Position numbers and translations under genes: made by a program. Below, in pieces: positions 14,758-22,871 of a stretch of 38,559 nt of DNA. How positions within the stretch are numbered: the stretch's first letter is position 1; each line of letters begins with the position of its first letter. The notes beneath the pieces were generated by a model that worked only from the letters and a program-made list of their open reading frames with translations, ran no database searches and was not told the DNA's origin. Origin of the DNA: an uncultured Lachnospiraceae bacterium (GTDB lineage Bacteria; Bacillota; Clostridia; Lachnospirales; Lachnospiraceae); the NCBI GenBank assembly GCA_910586255.1, contig CAJUHR010000011.1:52010-90568 (forward strand), written 5' to 3'.

Positions 14758-15450
14758 TTAATGATGCACAAAATATTCCGGCCACATCTCCATAGCCATA
14801 TTCTGATAATACTGCAGCTCCCGGATATGCTGCTGAAGCAATGTGACGGCTCCGTCCACATTCTTCTTTGCAATACAGTCCACCAGCTTTTCATGCTCCT
14901 TGACAATATGCTCCGCCCGGTCATTGACATTGGCCGTAATCAGTCGGATTCGGTCATAATGTCCGTTCATCTGAACCAGAAGAGATGCCGCCAATGCCTC
15001 TCCTGTGTCAAGAAATTCCATCTGATGAAAGCTGTTATCCAGCTCCAAATATTTTACATAATCCTTTTCCTTTAAAGCCTGGTACTGAGCTTCAATATTC
15101 CTCCTCATGGATTCGATGGTCTCCTTCGTTGCCACAGTAGGAAACTTTCGCATATTGGCCACCTCCAGGGCCTCCCGTATGAACCATTCCTGATACAGAC
15201 GATCCACATCAATCCGGGATACGACCGTGGCCTTCTGAGGGGAAATCTCCAGCAGCTCTTCTCCCTGAAGCTTGATAAACGCCTCCCTCACCGGTGTCCT
15301 GCTGATATTCAGCCGGTTGGCAATATCCTGGGTGCTGATCACCATACCCGGCTTCAATTCCATGCTCACGATCTCATTGCGAAGTGTCCTGTATGCGATC
15401 TCACGCACGCTGTTGACCGCTACAACATACTGTCGTTTTTGCCTTACCAT
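14758..15450 (-). CDS. FadR-type GntR regulator of the TRAP operon
   Basis: A 230-residue regulator. The winged helix is at about 15-80 (SVREIAYRTLRNEIVSMEL, IANRLNISRTPVREAFIKLQ as recognition region, then LLEISPQKATVVSRID as wing). The FCD domain covers about 85-225 with YLELDNSFHQMEF and HIVKEHEKLVDCI, where Asp and His residues usually hold a metal or ligand. I take the ATG at 15448-15450; a GTG three codons upstream has AGGGG too close to it. It lies 114 bp before the dctP promoter region, same strand, and most likely represses the operon until an imported sugar acid or intermediate binds. Confidence 0.88.
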   Translation of the reverse strand: MVRQKRQYVVAVNSVREIAYRTLRNEIVSMELKPGMVISTQDIANRLNISRTPVREAFIKLQGEELLEISPQKATVVSRIDVDRLYQEWFIREALEVANMRKFPTVATKETIESMRRNIEAQYQALKEKDYVKYLELDNSFHQMEFLDTGEALAASLLVQMNGHYDRIRLITANVNDRAEHIVKEHEKLVDCIAKKNVDGAVTLLQQHIRELQYYQNMAMEMWPEYFVHH

Positions 15451-15556
15451 CTTATCCACTACCCCTGCGCCGATATATTATACAACCCAAAACCTTAAAG
15501 ATATCCCGGAGAAATCCCCGCGAATCCCCTTCTGTCCCGGTTCTGAACTGTTACAT

Positions 15557-15585
15557 ATTCTAACATAGCTGGATAATTTATGCAA
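15557..15585 (-). promoter_or_regulatory. Promoter of the GntR gene
   Basis: On the minus strand: TTGCAT (15580-15585), 17-bp spacer, TAGAAT (15557-15562), the same -10 as the dctP promoter. The sequence ATGTTAGAAT around the -10 resembles one half of the dctP operator, which suggests autoregulation. The motif GTAACAGTTCA (15544-15554, minus strand) follows directly downstream. Confidence 0.7.
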
Positions 15586-15678
15586 GCACACTGCATTTTC
15601 TGTAATATTTATAATAGCCTCATTGATTACTGTTTTGGCAGCTCTTCCCGCCGGCTGCACTGACTAAAGCAACCCGGA

Positions 15679-16383
15679 CTACAGGAAAAATTCCATCCGC
15701 GTTCCCCGAATCCACCCCCGCCAGGGCAGCCGGTACACAAACTCTGTCAGCGCTGCCGTCAATACCGCTCCGCAGACCACATCAATCACCGAGTGCTGCT
15801 TCAAAAACATGGTTGACAGGGAAATTCCAAGCACCAGCAGACAGACGCCCCAACGGAGAAGAACCTTCTTTTTCAAAAACCGGGAACGGCACACCACCGC
15901 TGCCACTGCCGTGGAGCTTGACACGTGAATAGATGGACACACATTTCCCGGCGTATCCACAGCGTGAATCATTTTAACCAGATCCCCGCAAATCCCCGGC
16001 TCCACCACACCCGGCCGCAGATCAAGACCATTGGGAAATATCCAGTACAGGACAATGCTGACCGTCATTCCCCCAAACATAATCAGAAACAGATTCTGAA
16101 AATCCTCCTTGCAGGTAACCGCTGTGTACGCCCAGGATGCCGGCAGAAGAATAAACCACGTCAGATACAACACCACAAACTCCTCGCGGAAAGGAATCCG
16201 GTCGTCCAGAGGACAAAAAATCATATATTTGGGCGTCACCAGCCGTTCCGTAATATAAAACGCTGCCAGGAAGAAAACCAGATACCACAGGGCCTGACAA
16301 TATTGGTGTCCGGCAAGCCAGCCCCGTATATCCGTCCTCTTGTATTCTCTGCTTACCTCCAGCACATCGTACTTTAGATTCAT
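15679..16383 (-). CDS. PAP2-family membrane phosphatase
   Basis: A 234-residue membrane protein with about six segments. It carries the second and third PAP2 phosphatase motifs: CPSIHVSSSTAVAAVV (about 155-170) and FLKQHSVIDVVCGAVL (about 195-210) with the catalytic histidine and aspartate. The first motif (KxxxxxxRP) is not evident, as in the Aur1/Ipt1-like subgroup that acts on inositol or lipid phosphates. The ATG at 16381-16383 is chosen over an upstream TTG; the ribosome site is weak (GGACGGATAAAGAG). It lies downstream of the metallophosphoesterase gene by 83 bp and probably acts on lipid phosphates at the membrane; the substrate is not known. Confidence 0.85.
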   Translation of the reverse strand: MNLKYDVLEVSREYKRTDIRGWLAGHQYCQALWYLVFFLAAFYITERLVTPKYMIFCPLDDRIPFREEFVVLYLTWFILLPASWAYTAVTCKEDFQNLFLIMFGGMTVSIVLYWIFPNGLDLRPGVVEPGICGDLVKMIHAVDTPGNVCPSIHVSSSTAVAAVVCRSRFLKKKVLLRWGVCLLVLGISLSTMFLKQHSVIDVVCGAVLTAALTEFVYRLPWRGWIRGTRMEFFL

Positions 16384-16466
16384 CTCTTTATCCGTCCCGT
16401 TATTTATTTTATTTCTCCGGGCAATTCCCAAAAAACCAGCCCTGCCACTGGTTCAGATCCGAGCCC

Positions 16467-17345
16467 TCATGCATCTGTACAGCCACGCTCCGGCATCAGC
16501 CTTACCACCACCACCTGCGGCTTATTGCAGAACCGGATATTGATGGAGTGTGTTCCCAGCCCCCGTCCCACAATCATGATTCGCCCGTCCTTCTTGAAGG
16601 TGCCTCCGCAGCAGGGAAGGAAAAACTGATACTGAGGCGTCATCACTCCCCCCAGCCCCGGGATCCGCACGGTGCCCCCATGGAAATGTCCGGCCAAAGT
16701 AAGATCCGCCCCCCATCCCGCGTAGGCATCCAAAAATAAAGGAGAGTGGGCCAAAAGAATCTGAAACCGCTCCGGATCCGCCTTTCCCAAACGGCGGGTG
16801 ATGTATTCCTTTTCCATCCTTTTGGGAATTACATCCCGGTAATAGGCCTGGCTGATATCCAAGCCGCTGATGCGGATATCCTCATCCACCTCCACGGAGG
16901 AATCAGCCAGATAAACCACCTGATATTTTCTCAGAAGCCGGCGAAAATCCCGGTACATTTCTCCATAGCTTTCCCGCTCCTTCAAGAGCCGCTGCTCATG
17001 ATTCCCGTTTCCATAATATACGGGGCAGAGCTCCTTTAGCCCTGCCAGAAGGCGCTCTGTGGCCTCCAGACCGGCAAGCCCCGGCTTAACCACCATCGTA
17101 TCTCCGCCGATCAGGACAAAATCCGGCTGCTCCTGCCGGACTGCATCTAAAAGCAGCCTGTTTCCTTCTCCGAATTCCTTGTCATGAAGATCCGTGAGAA
17201 ACACTGCCGTTCTCTCTCTCTTTATCCTGGGAGAACAGATCTTTGTTTCCTCCGCCACAAAATGATCCCTCTCATACTGAGACCGCAAAAGCCCCCCTGC
17301 CCCCAGGGCAGCCAAAGCTGGAAGAATCCATATGCTTTTTTTCAC
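16467..17345 (-). CDS. Membrane-anchored metallophosphoesterase (YkuE-like)
   Basis: A 292-residue calcineurin-like phosphoesterase. Residues 4-22 are a hydrophobic anchor or signal. Metal-site motifs follow in order: FLTDLHDKEFG (D-x-H), LIGGDTM (GD), YYGNGNHEQR (GNHE), LLAHSPLFL (H) and TLAGHFHGG (GHxH). The set is complete, so the enzyme should be active. The GTG start at 17343-17345 uses GGAGGCATGAGAGA, which overlaps the end of the HAD gene 4 bp away; these two genes are coupled. Substrates in this family range from lipid A precursors to nucleotides and are not predicted here. Confidence 0.9.
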   Translation of the reverse strand: MKKSIWILPALAALGAGGLLRSQYERDHFVAEETKICSPRIKRERTAVFLTDLHDKEFGEGNRLLLDAVRQEQPDFVLIGGDTMVVKPGLAGLEATERLLAGLKELCPVYYGNGNHEQRLLKERESYGEMYRDFRRLLRKYQVVYLADSSVEVDEDIRISGLDISQAYYRDVIPKRMEKEYITRRLGKADPERFQILLAHSPLFLDAYAGWGADLTLAGHFHGGTVRIPGLGGVMTPQYQFFLPCCGGTFKKDGRIMIVGRGLGTHSINIRFCNKPQVVVVRLMPERGCTDA

Positions 17346-17349
17346 TCTC

Positions 17350-18012
17350 TCATGCCTCCGTCAGCCAGTCCCTCACTTCCAGAAGAGAGCCGCATACCCG
17401 GTCCACCCTCTGCCTAAGCTCCTCATCCGGCTGGGTCAGGTCCGGCACCATAACCGTGACAAATCCGCCCTTAATGCCCGCCTCCACACCGTTTAAGCTG
17501 TCCTCCAGCACCAGACAATTCTCCGGCTTCTCTCCCAGAGCCTCTGCCGCCTTGAGAAAGATCTCCGGGTTGGGCTTAGCTTCCTTCACCATGTCCCCGG
17601 TAATCACGTGATCAAAAAACTCATCTATTCCCGCCAGCCGCAGATTGTCCATGGAATACTCCCGGGCGCTGGCCGTGGCCATGGCAATCTTATAACCCTT
17701 TTCCCGCAGATAGGTCAAAAGCTCTTTTACTCCCGGCTTCACCGGCATCTCCATCTCCCGAAGCATCTTCACAAAAATCTCCTGCTTTCTCCCTCTCAGC
17801 TTCAAAAAATCATATTCGTCCCCGAACCGCTCCTTAAATCTTCTGGCCGCATCATTTGCATTGGCTCCCCGGATGGTGCAGAGGAAGGACTCCTCCAGAT
17901 GAAAGCCCAGCTCATTCCCCGCCAAGTCCCATGCTTTGATGGATATCCTCTCCGTGTCAAACAGCAGTCCGTCCTGATCAAAAATTACCCCGTTGATTTT
18001 CCTTGTCTCCAT
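17350..18012 (-). CDS. HAD-superfamily phosphatase (beta-phosphoglucomutase-like)
   Basis: A 220-residue HAD hydrolase of subfamily IA. Motifs: I FDQDGLLFDTE (nucleophile D and second D, residues 11-21), II MATASAREYS, III KEAKPNPEIF, IV VLEDSLNGVEAGIKGG. The helical cap of about residues 20-85 fits the beta-phosphoglucomutase/YcsE-like group that acts on small sugar phosphates. The start ATG at 18010-18012 has GAGAGGACGCTACAT upstream. The next gene starts 4 bp after the stop. Confidence 0.9.
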   Translation of the reverse strand: METRKINGVIFDQDGLLFDTERISIKAWDLAGNELGFHLEESFLCTIRGANANDAARRFKERFGDEYDFLKLRGRKQEIFVKMLREMEMPVKPGVKELLTYLREKGYKIAMATASAREYSMDNLRLAGIDEFFDHVITGDMVKEAKPNPEIFLKAAEALGEKPENCLVLEDSLNGVEAGIKGGFVTVMVPDLTQPDEELRQRVDRVCGSLLEVRDWLTEA

Positions 18013-18098
18013 ATGTAGCGTCCTCTCTTGATTTTTCTATAGGATGGGGGCCTTTTTATGACCCCCTTCTCTCCCTTAATTTATTTCTGAGCAGTTCC

Positions 18099-18692
18099 TT
18101 ACTGAATATAAGGCGCCAGCTCCAGCCGGATAAAATACCCCTGCTCATGGCTGCACACCGGACAGACAGCCGGCGCTTTCGTTCCCCGGAACACAAAGCC
18201 GCAGTTTAAACACATCCAGCCGGTCTCCACCTCGGATACAAACAGCTGATTTCTCTCCAGATAATCCGCAAACAGCTGGAATCGGTCTCCATGAATCTTT
18301 TCAATCTCCGCAATCTGAAAAAAGGATCCGGCAATCTTGGCAAAGCCCTCTTCCCTGGCAATATTTCCAAAGCTCTGATACACGTCCTGAAACTCCTCGT
18401 ACTCATTATGTCTGGCCGCCTTCAAAAGATCCAGGCTTTTGTCGTACTGGTCAATGGGATAGGCCCCGTCCACATGGATATTCTGTCCCTTAAGCTCCTT
18501 CAGATGATCATAAAAAACCTCCGCATGGGCCCGCTCCTGCTCTGCCGTAAACAGAAATACCGACTGAATCACCGGCAGCCCTTCCTTTTTGGCCTTGCCT
18601 GCTGCCATAGTATAACGGTTCCTGGCCTGACTCTCACCTGCAAACGCCCGCATCAGATTTTTCGCTGTCTCACTGCTCTTAAAATCAATCAT
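18099..18692 (-). CDS. rbr: Rubrerythrin
   Basis: A non-haem iron peroxidase that reduces hydrogen peroxide in anaerobes. The 197 residues have a ferritin-like diiron domain (1-150; AFAGESQARNRY, AEQERAHAEVFYDHL, EEGFAKIAGSFFQIAEIEKIHGDRF) and a C-terminal rubredoxin-like domain with two CxxC knuckles, MCLNCGFVF and VCPVCSHEQGYF. Start ATG at 18690-18692 after AAGGAGATTTTCC. A candidate PerR box lies 21-35 bp upstream. It is monocistronic or leads into the HAD gene. Confidence 0.96.
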   Translation of the reverse strand: MIDFKSSETAKNLMRAFAGESQARNRYTMAAGKAKKEGLPVIQSVFLFTAEQERAHAEVFYDHLKELKGQNIHVDGAYPIDQYDKSLDLLKAARHNEYEEFQDVYQSFGNIAREEGFAKIAGSFFQIAEIEKIHGDRFQLFADYLERNQLFVSEVETGWMCLNCGFVFRGTKAPAVCPVCSHEQGYFIRLELAPYIQ

Positions 18693-18712
18693 GGAAAATC
18701 TCCTTCTGAAAT

Positions 18713-18727
18713 AAAAAATAATTGTAA
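18713..18727. promoter_or_regulatory. Candidate PerR box upstream of rubrerythrin
   Basis: On the minus strand TTACAATTATTTTTT matches the PerR/Fur-type consensus TTATAATTATTATAA at 11 of 15 positions. Rubrerythrin is a well-known PerR target in clostridia. The site is very AT-rich, so chance matches are possible. Confidence 0.4.
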
Positions 18728-18822
18728 TTGGGATTCTCCATTAGTATCTCTGGTTTTTTCTAAATTATGATAGCTTTGCCGGCTTATGCCAGACTTTCCG
18801 TCTCAGTATCCGTTATCTGGAT

Positions 18823-19596
18823 CTACTTCCGGCACTTAAACACCGGATCCGCCGGATAAATTCCCACAATCTTCTGCATAGTGCGCTGCACCGCATCCTG
18901 GGACTGGCGCCAGTCCGCGTCCCGGTTCCGATAATCATATTTCTCAATCAGCCAGTCAATGTCCTCCTGAACCCGGTGCAGATTTCTCTCCATAAGCGTC
19001 CCCAGCTCAGGGATCCATTTTTCCTTTTCCTGAGGCTTTAGCTTCTCCTCGCAAACCCTTAAAACATCTGCAAAATGATGAAGGCAAAAGCCCTTTGACC
19101 CCATCAAAAGCCTGCAAAAATCCGGATCATTGCGCAGCATATACACAAAGGTATCCAGCATCCGCCCATAGACCATCTCCATGCGGCCGCACACATAGCA
19201 GTGGCTCTCCTCGGACCGAAGCCATGTCTCGGCGCCGGAGGATGCGCTCTCCTGGACAGCCTTCTCTGCCTTTCTAAGCTTTCCGAAAAGTCCCGGCCCC
19301 TTCCCCGGCACATAGTGATCCATCTGTCTTTTCAGTTCCTGGTTGAGATACTCCAGACGGGATTTTAAAATCCAGGCATTTCCCAGATTGTTGCCGTAAT
19401 CAAACATCATCTTTGTGTGGTGTCTGCAAAATCCTTTCTTGCTGGTCTCCCCCCGGATATCATCCTCCATATAGGAAGCGCCCAGCACAAATTCCAGCAT
19501 CTCCTGCTCTAACTTTCTCTCCAGCCAGCAGAACAGACATTCATCCCCGGACTTGACTGCATCGGTTAATTCAATGGTATACAGCTTTTCCTTCAT
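18823..19596 (-). CDS. DUF6062 family protein with two Cys-Cys / Cys-His modules
   Basis: A 257-residue soluble protein of the kind annotated as DUF6062 in Lachnospiraceae; function unknown. Two similar modules are visible: CLFCWLERKLEQEM ... FCRHHTKMMFDYGNNLG (about 20-75) and CYVCGRMEMVYGRML ... GFCLHHFADVL (about 130-195). Each has a CxxC pair and a CxHH, which would make a Cys3His type metal site, so an internal duplication binding two zinc or iron ions is a good reading. The ATG at 19594-19596 is supported by GAGGATAATGAG. It stands alone, with the GAACTGTTAC motif at 19701-19710 some 105 bp upstream. Confidence 0.8.
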   Translation of the reverse strand: MKEKLYTIELTDAVKSGDECLFCWLERKLEQEMLEFVLGASYMEDDIRGETSKKGFCRHHTKMMFDYGNNLGNAWILKSRLEYLNQELKRQMDHYVPGKGPGLFGKLRKAEKAVQESASSGAETWLRSEESHCYVCGRMEMVYGRMLDTFVYMLRNDPDFCRLLMGSKGFCLHHFADVLRVCEEKLKPQEKEKWIPELGTLMERNLHRVQEDIDWLIEKYDYRNRDADWRQSQDAVQRTMQKIVGIYPADPVFKCRK

Positions 19597-19720
19597 CTCA
19601 TTATCCTCGTTTTTGTGCCGTTTGTGGGGCCGGCAATCCGGCCTTGCTGCGCCGTTTTTCAGGCTGTGCGGCATCTTTTTGTAACCGTTTAAGGGTATCC
19701 GAACTGTTACATCTTATCAC

Positions 19721-19766
19721 AAAATCTGCCAAAAAAGAATACCAACTTATTCTTTTTACAGATTTT
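19721..19766. repeat. 46-bp imperfect palindrome
   Basis: AAAATCTG (19721-19728) pairs with CAGATTTT (19759-19766), and AAAAGAAT (19733-19740) pairs with ATTCTTTT (19749-19756), with an 8-base loop. The symmetry is on both strands and there is no ORF. It may be a terminator-like structure, an operator upstream of the DUF6062 gene, or an end of a lost mobile element. Confidence 0.5.
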
Positions 19767-19805
19767 GTCTGTGTGCCCCGGCAAAAAACACGTCAAAGTC
19801 AAAAA

Positions 19806-19833
19806 GACGGCATAGCCTCCAGGCCATGCCGTC
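19806..19833 (-). terminator. Terminator of the decayed MmgE/PrpD gene
   Basis: A 13-bp stem (19806-19818 with 19821-19833, one G-U pair) made of GACGGCATRGCCT, followed on the minus strand by TTTTTGAC. It lies 44 bp after the remnant's stop codon. The intact terminator suggests the gene was lost recently. Confidence 0.85.
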
Positions 19834-19877
19834 TCAAAAAACATTCCCAAATCTTCCTTACTTATACAGGTTTTTCA

Positions 19878-20380
19878 TCAGCTTGCCAAAAACGCTTCAT
19901 GAAGCTCTCCGAGCAGCTCATTTACATTCTCGCAGTTCTCCAATCCCCTCACAAGCTTCACAATTCTCTCAAAGGCCCCTTCCTTCACCGGACAGGCCGC
20001 AAACTCCTTTGTTCCGTTCAGCTTTTCCAATATCTCATCCAAAGACATGGGATTTTCCGGGCTTCCCTTCGGTATCACCACACAGCCCGGATGCCTCCTC
20101 TTTTCAATCGGGTTGCACACGGAAAATCCTACCTGCTCGGTTGTTCCCGCCTCAATGGAAAGAATCTCCTCCTTCTTAATATCGTGTTCCCTGACAATCT
20201 TACGGATCCCGTCAATACCGCTGTGGATATAGCGGCAGCAGGGTATGGCTGGTAGGCCAATTCATCGATATACCATTTTTTGCCCATATCTTTAAGAATC
20301 GTGTCACGATCATAGTTTCCTCTGAAGTATACCTGATAAAATCCCTCTCCTACCCAAATATGTTTATTGTCTGTCTTCAT
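19878..20380 (-). pseudogene. MmgE/PrpD family remnant: N-terminus missing, one-base frameshift
   Basis: Two reading frames join into one C-terminal piece of an MmgE/PrpD dehydratase-family protein (2-methylcitrate dehydratase or cis-aconitate decarboxylase relatives). The upstream frame (20380-20244) reads MGKKWYIDELAYQPYP; the next residues in the other frame are CCRYIHSGIDGIRKIVREHD, the typical PYPCCRYTH-like motif, continuing to the family C-terminal phrase IPKGSPENPMSLDEILEKL. The break is a single missing base in the CCC/GGG run at 20241-20243. About 170 residues remain of the usual about 450, so the N-terminal catalytic half is gone. An intact terminator follows. Confidence 0.75.
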
Positions 20381-20800
20381 AAATTTACATTCAGCTTACT
20401 TAAAAGAACTAATCACTCTATTTTCTGATGAGAGTGCCGATGGAATAAGACTGGAGCCGCTATCTCTGCTTGGAGTCGCTTGCAAGCAAGATACACCTCG
20501 GGCGTTGTAATTCTCCTATCCTGTATCCCATGTATCTAAGGCTTGTCCGGTCTGCTGCATCTTTCGACCAGGCATTTTATTCCAAAAAACTAATAGAAGC
20601 ATTCCGTGTACACATGAAAACGAAAGCCTGGATGCTATAAAAGCGGATTATGTCCTATATGACTGCGCAGACTGTTTGCCACATTTGACAGCTGTGTTGC
20701 GACCTCTCGTAGGAAATAGTATTTTCCATAAGCTGTCCTGCCAGTGCACTCGCGGTTCCTGTTCTGCTGTGGGATGCACTCCCAGAAACAGCCGGCACTC
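20381..20800. other. Gene-free stretch, probably decayed DNA
   Basis: No credible gene, RNA or promoter is visible here. Short frames exist on both strands but lack ribosome sites and recognisable motifs. It lies between two gene remnants, so it is probably eroded coding or insertion-sequence DNA. Confidence 0.5.
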
Positions 20801-20815
20801 CTTTTCAGGAATGTG

Positions 20816-20971
20816 GACCTGTCCACCGGCGATATTTATATCGTAAAGGCGGAGTATACCATACAGGAAATTTATACACGGCTTATCCTCTACAATTATT
20901 GTGAAACCATCATGATGCATATGGTGATTCATCAAAAAGATACAAAACATGTTTACCAGATGCATTACATT
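20816..20971 (+). pseudogene. IS4-type transposase C-terminal fragment
   Basis: The plus-strand frame reads AEYTIQEIYTRLILYNYCE followed by MVIHQKDTKHVYQMHY, which matches the C-terminal end of IS4-family DDE transposases (the usual form is QEIYARLxMYNxC ... KxxYxYQVNF). Upstream residues do not continue the expected HxxWxIExxF region, and no start codon or inverted repeats are apparent. It stops within a few bases of the end of the small membrane protein gene, which implies an insertion or deletion junction near 20971. Confidence 0.6.
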
Positions 20972-21208
20972 TCAGCTGCCATTATAAAACTGCATCCCCT
21001 TTACGGATATAAAAGCACCTATTGTAAATAAAAGAACAATCAGTGCTATAATCCAATGTCTAAATAGATTCCCACTAAGCAACATTATCAATAAAATTCC
21101 GGCTCCTACACTTCCGGCGACAATCATAATCCCTTTCGCTCTCTTATCCCACATTAAATCATTTGAGTAATTTATATTTTGATAATTATATTGCTGTTGT
21201 TGTGGCAT
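20972..21208 (-). CDS. Small two-helix membrane protein, possibly a remnant
   Basis: A 78-residue frame with Gln/Asn/Tyr-rich N-terminus and two hydrophobic segments (GIMIVAGSVGAGILLIMLL, about 26-45, and WIIALIVLLFTIGAFISV, about 52-69). I do not recognise it. The ATG at 21206-21208 has no ribosome site, while the same frame continues upstream for 22 more codons with protein-like composition (VPKQWETIARQQKQVQ) to a stop, without a start codon. This fits the tail of a longer membrane protein whose front was lost. It adjoins the transposase fragment. Confidence 0.4.
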   Translation of the reverse strand: MPQQQQYNYQNINYSNDLMWDKRAKGIMIVAGSVGAGILLIMLLSGNLFRHWIIALIVLLFTIGAFISVKGMQFYNGS

Positions 21209-21314
21209 TCTTTGAACTTGTTTCTGTTGTCTTGCAATTGTCTCCCACTGCTTTGGTACGGATTTTTGTGCACTATTAGCTCTGCTTTACTCCCTTTTAC
21301 CGCTGTCCGCTCCG

Positions 21315-21812
21315 TCACTCCTGCACATAAGCAATCCCCATCTCCTTCAGATACTGCTTCACCTCCCCGTCCCACCCCTGCTCAATCCGCTTGTCCAGGG
21401 TAAAGACATTCAGGGAGACGCCGGTCACGCAGCGCAGTATCTGATCCTCATAGCGAATATTCAGATACAGGCCCCCGACCTGCTCCTCGTTAAAATCCGG
21501 CTGGACAGATGAGAGGAACCGCTTCACCCCGGCCGGAGGAAGCAGCAAGGTGATACGGAAGCTTTCCGGCAGCCTTTTTCCCCGAATGAGGGAAAAACAG
21601 ACAGGGCGCAAAAGCTTCCAGGGGGACAGCTCTCCGATCTGCTTCTCCTCCGTCTCCTGCTCGGTAAAATATCCCCGGCGGATTCTTCCGTCAATAGTAA
21701 ACACATTAAATGTAGTGATCGATGCCTCCCGCAGCAGCCACTTATCAAAGCTTTCCCCCACAAACAATCCGGAGGTAAAGCCCTTTAAATCCTCAATCCG
21801 AAGTCCTATCAT
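21315..21812 (-). CDS. DUF5721-like protein
   Basis: A 165-residue protein that I take, from memory of its length and pattern, as the DUF5721 family of Lachnospiraceae; function unknown. It opens MIGLRIEDLKGFTSGLFVGESFDKWLL and shows two similar beta strands, SITTFNVFTIDGRIRRGYF and GVSLNVFTLDKRIEQGW, which suggest an internal repeat of the NVFTxDxRI motif. The start at 21810-21812 has GGGGATAAGG. It follows the PPIase gene by 55 bp, on the same strand. Confidence 0.7.
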   Translation of the reverse strand: MIGLRIEDLKGFTSGLFVGESFDKWLLREASITTFNVFTIDGRIRRGYFTEQETEEKQIGELSPWKLLRPVCFSLIRGKRLPESFRITLLLPPAGVKRFLSSVQPDFNEEQVGGLYLNIRYEDQILRCVTGVSLNVFTLDKRIEQGWDGEVKQYLKEMGIAYVQE

Positions 21813-21867
21813 CCTTATCCCCCACGCCTCCGCTTTTCATTTAAATATAGTAATGCCAGTCATCACA

Positions 21868-22860
21868 CTACTGTCCCATATAATCCTCATACCACTGAAA
21901 AAAATCAGCCGTAGCCGTATCTCCGGCAGCCGAGAAGGCAATCTGCTCCCAGACCTTCCCTTTAAGCTCCACCAGGTGCTCTACGGCAAACACGTCATAG
22001 ATTTTCCGAAAAGCCTCATTTTTTCGCGTAAGAGCCATTTTCTTTTTCCTCTCCAGTGTCGCCTCCTCATCATACTCATCGATGCATTTTACAATGTAGA
22101 AGGAGTCTTCCTCCCGGATAATGGGGCTGATCTCTCCGGATGTCAGAGAAAACACCGCGTTCTCATACTCCTGAGACCGCTCTCCGCGGCCTATGGATTT
22201 CTCCACCTGTCCGTCCCCGGAAAATGTCTTTGCCACAGCATTAAAATCCACTCCCTCCTCCATAACCCGGGTGTGGATTCTCTGGGCCTCCCCGTTGTCA
22301 GAAAGCTGAATCTCCTGGACCGTGATCACCTTTGCCTCACTGTCACTGATCTCCAGATTCACATCCTTTGTCAGCTCATTGACTACCTTGTCCGCCCGGT
22401 AATATTCCGAATAAAATTCGTAAATCTCCTCCTTGGTAATCCCGGTGTAGGTCAAATCCGCCGCTGACAAACTGTCATAGTAATCCTCCGTAAGCTCCAA
22501 AAGCCGGTCCTTCTCCTGGCTTGTCAGAGTAATATTTTGCTCGTCTGCCAGAAGATTTACCGTCTTTAACTCCTGAAGAAACACCCGCACCTCCCCCAGA
22601 AGATAGTCCTGAAAGGTGGTTCCCTCCTCGTCAACAGGAATCTGCCAAATCTGATCCGTATATACCTTGCTGTAGCGGTTTTTCTCCGTAATGGCAATCA
22701 ACTTCACCTGAGCATCAGAATACTCCTCTATGGTCTGCAGACCGGAGGCGGTCTGAGAGCTCTCCCCACAGCCGGCGATCATAAGCCCCAGGGCCAGCAG
22801 CACAGCCGCCAGAGGCCTTCTCCCCCGGCAGACTCTATGGCTCTTTTTTTGTCTTTTCAT
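21868..22860 (-). CDS. PpiC/SurA-like peptidyl-prolyl isomerase lipoprotein
   Basis: An extracytoplasmic folding factor of the PrsA/SurA type. The 330 residues have a basic N-terminus, a lipoprotein signal with lipobox IAGC (Cys 31), a helical chaperone part, and a parvulin domain at about 175-265 (VITVQEIQLSDNGEAQRIHTR, FNAVAKTFSGDGQVEKSIGRGE, LTSGEISPIIREEDSFYIVKC). I use the ATG at 22858-22860, with TGAGG nine bases upstream; an ATG at 22875 overlaps the HAD stop but has its GGAGG too close. Confidence 0.88.
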   Translation of the reverse strand: MKRQKKSHRVCRGRRPLAAVLLALGLMIAGCGESSQTASGLQTIEEYSDAQVKLIAITEKNRYSKVYTDQIWQIPVDEEGTTFQDYLLGEVRVFLQELKTVNLLADEQNITLTSQEKDRLLELTEDYYDSLSAADLTYTGITKEEIYEFYSEYYRADKVVNELTKDVNLEISDSEAKVITVQEIQLSDNGEAQRIHTRVMEEGVDFNAVAKTFSGDGQVEKSIGRGERSQEYENAVFSLTSGEISPIIREEDSFYIVKCIDEYDEEATLERKKKMALTRKNEAFRKIYDVFAVEHLVELKGKVWEQIAFSAAGDTATADFFQWYEDYMGQ

Positions 22861-22871
22861 AGAAAAATGCC

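Noticed and set aside
20648..20965. Minus-strand 105-codon frame in the decayed region
   Set aside because: It is antisense to the transposase fragment, whose plus-strand motif is recognisable.
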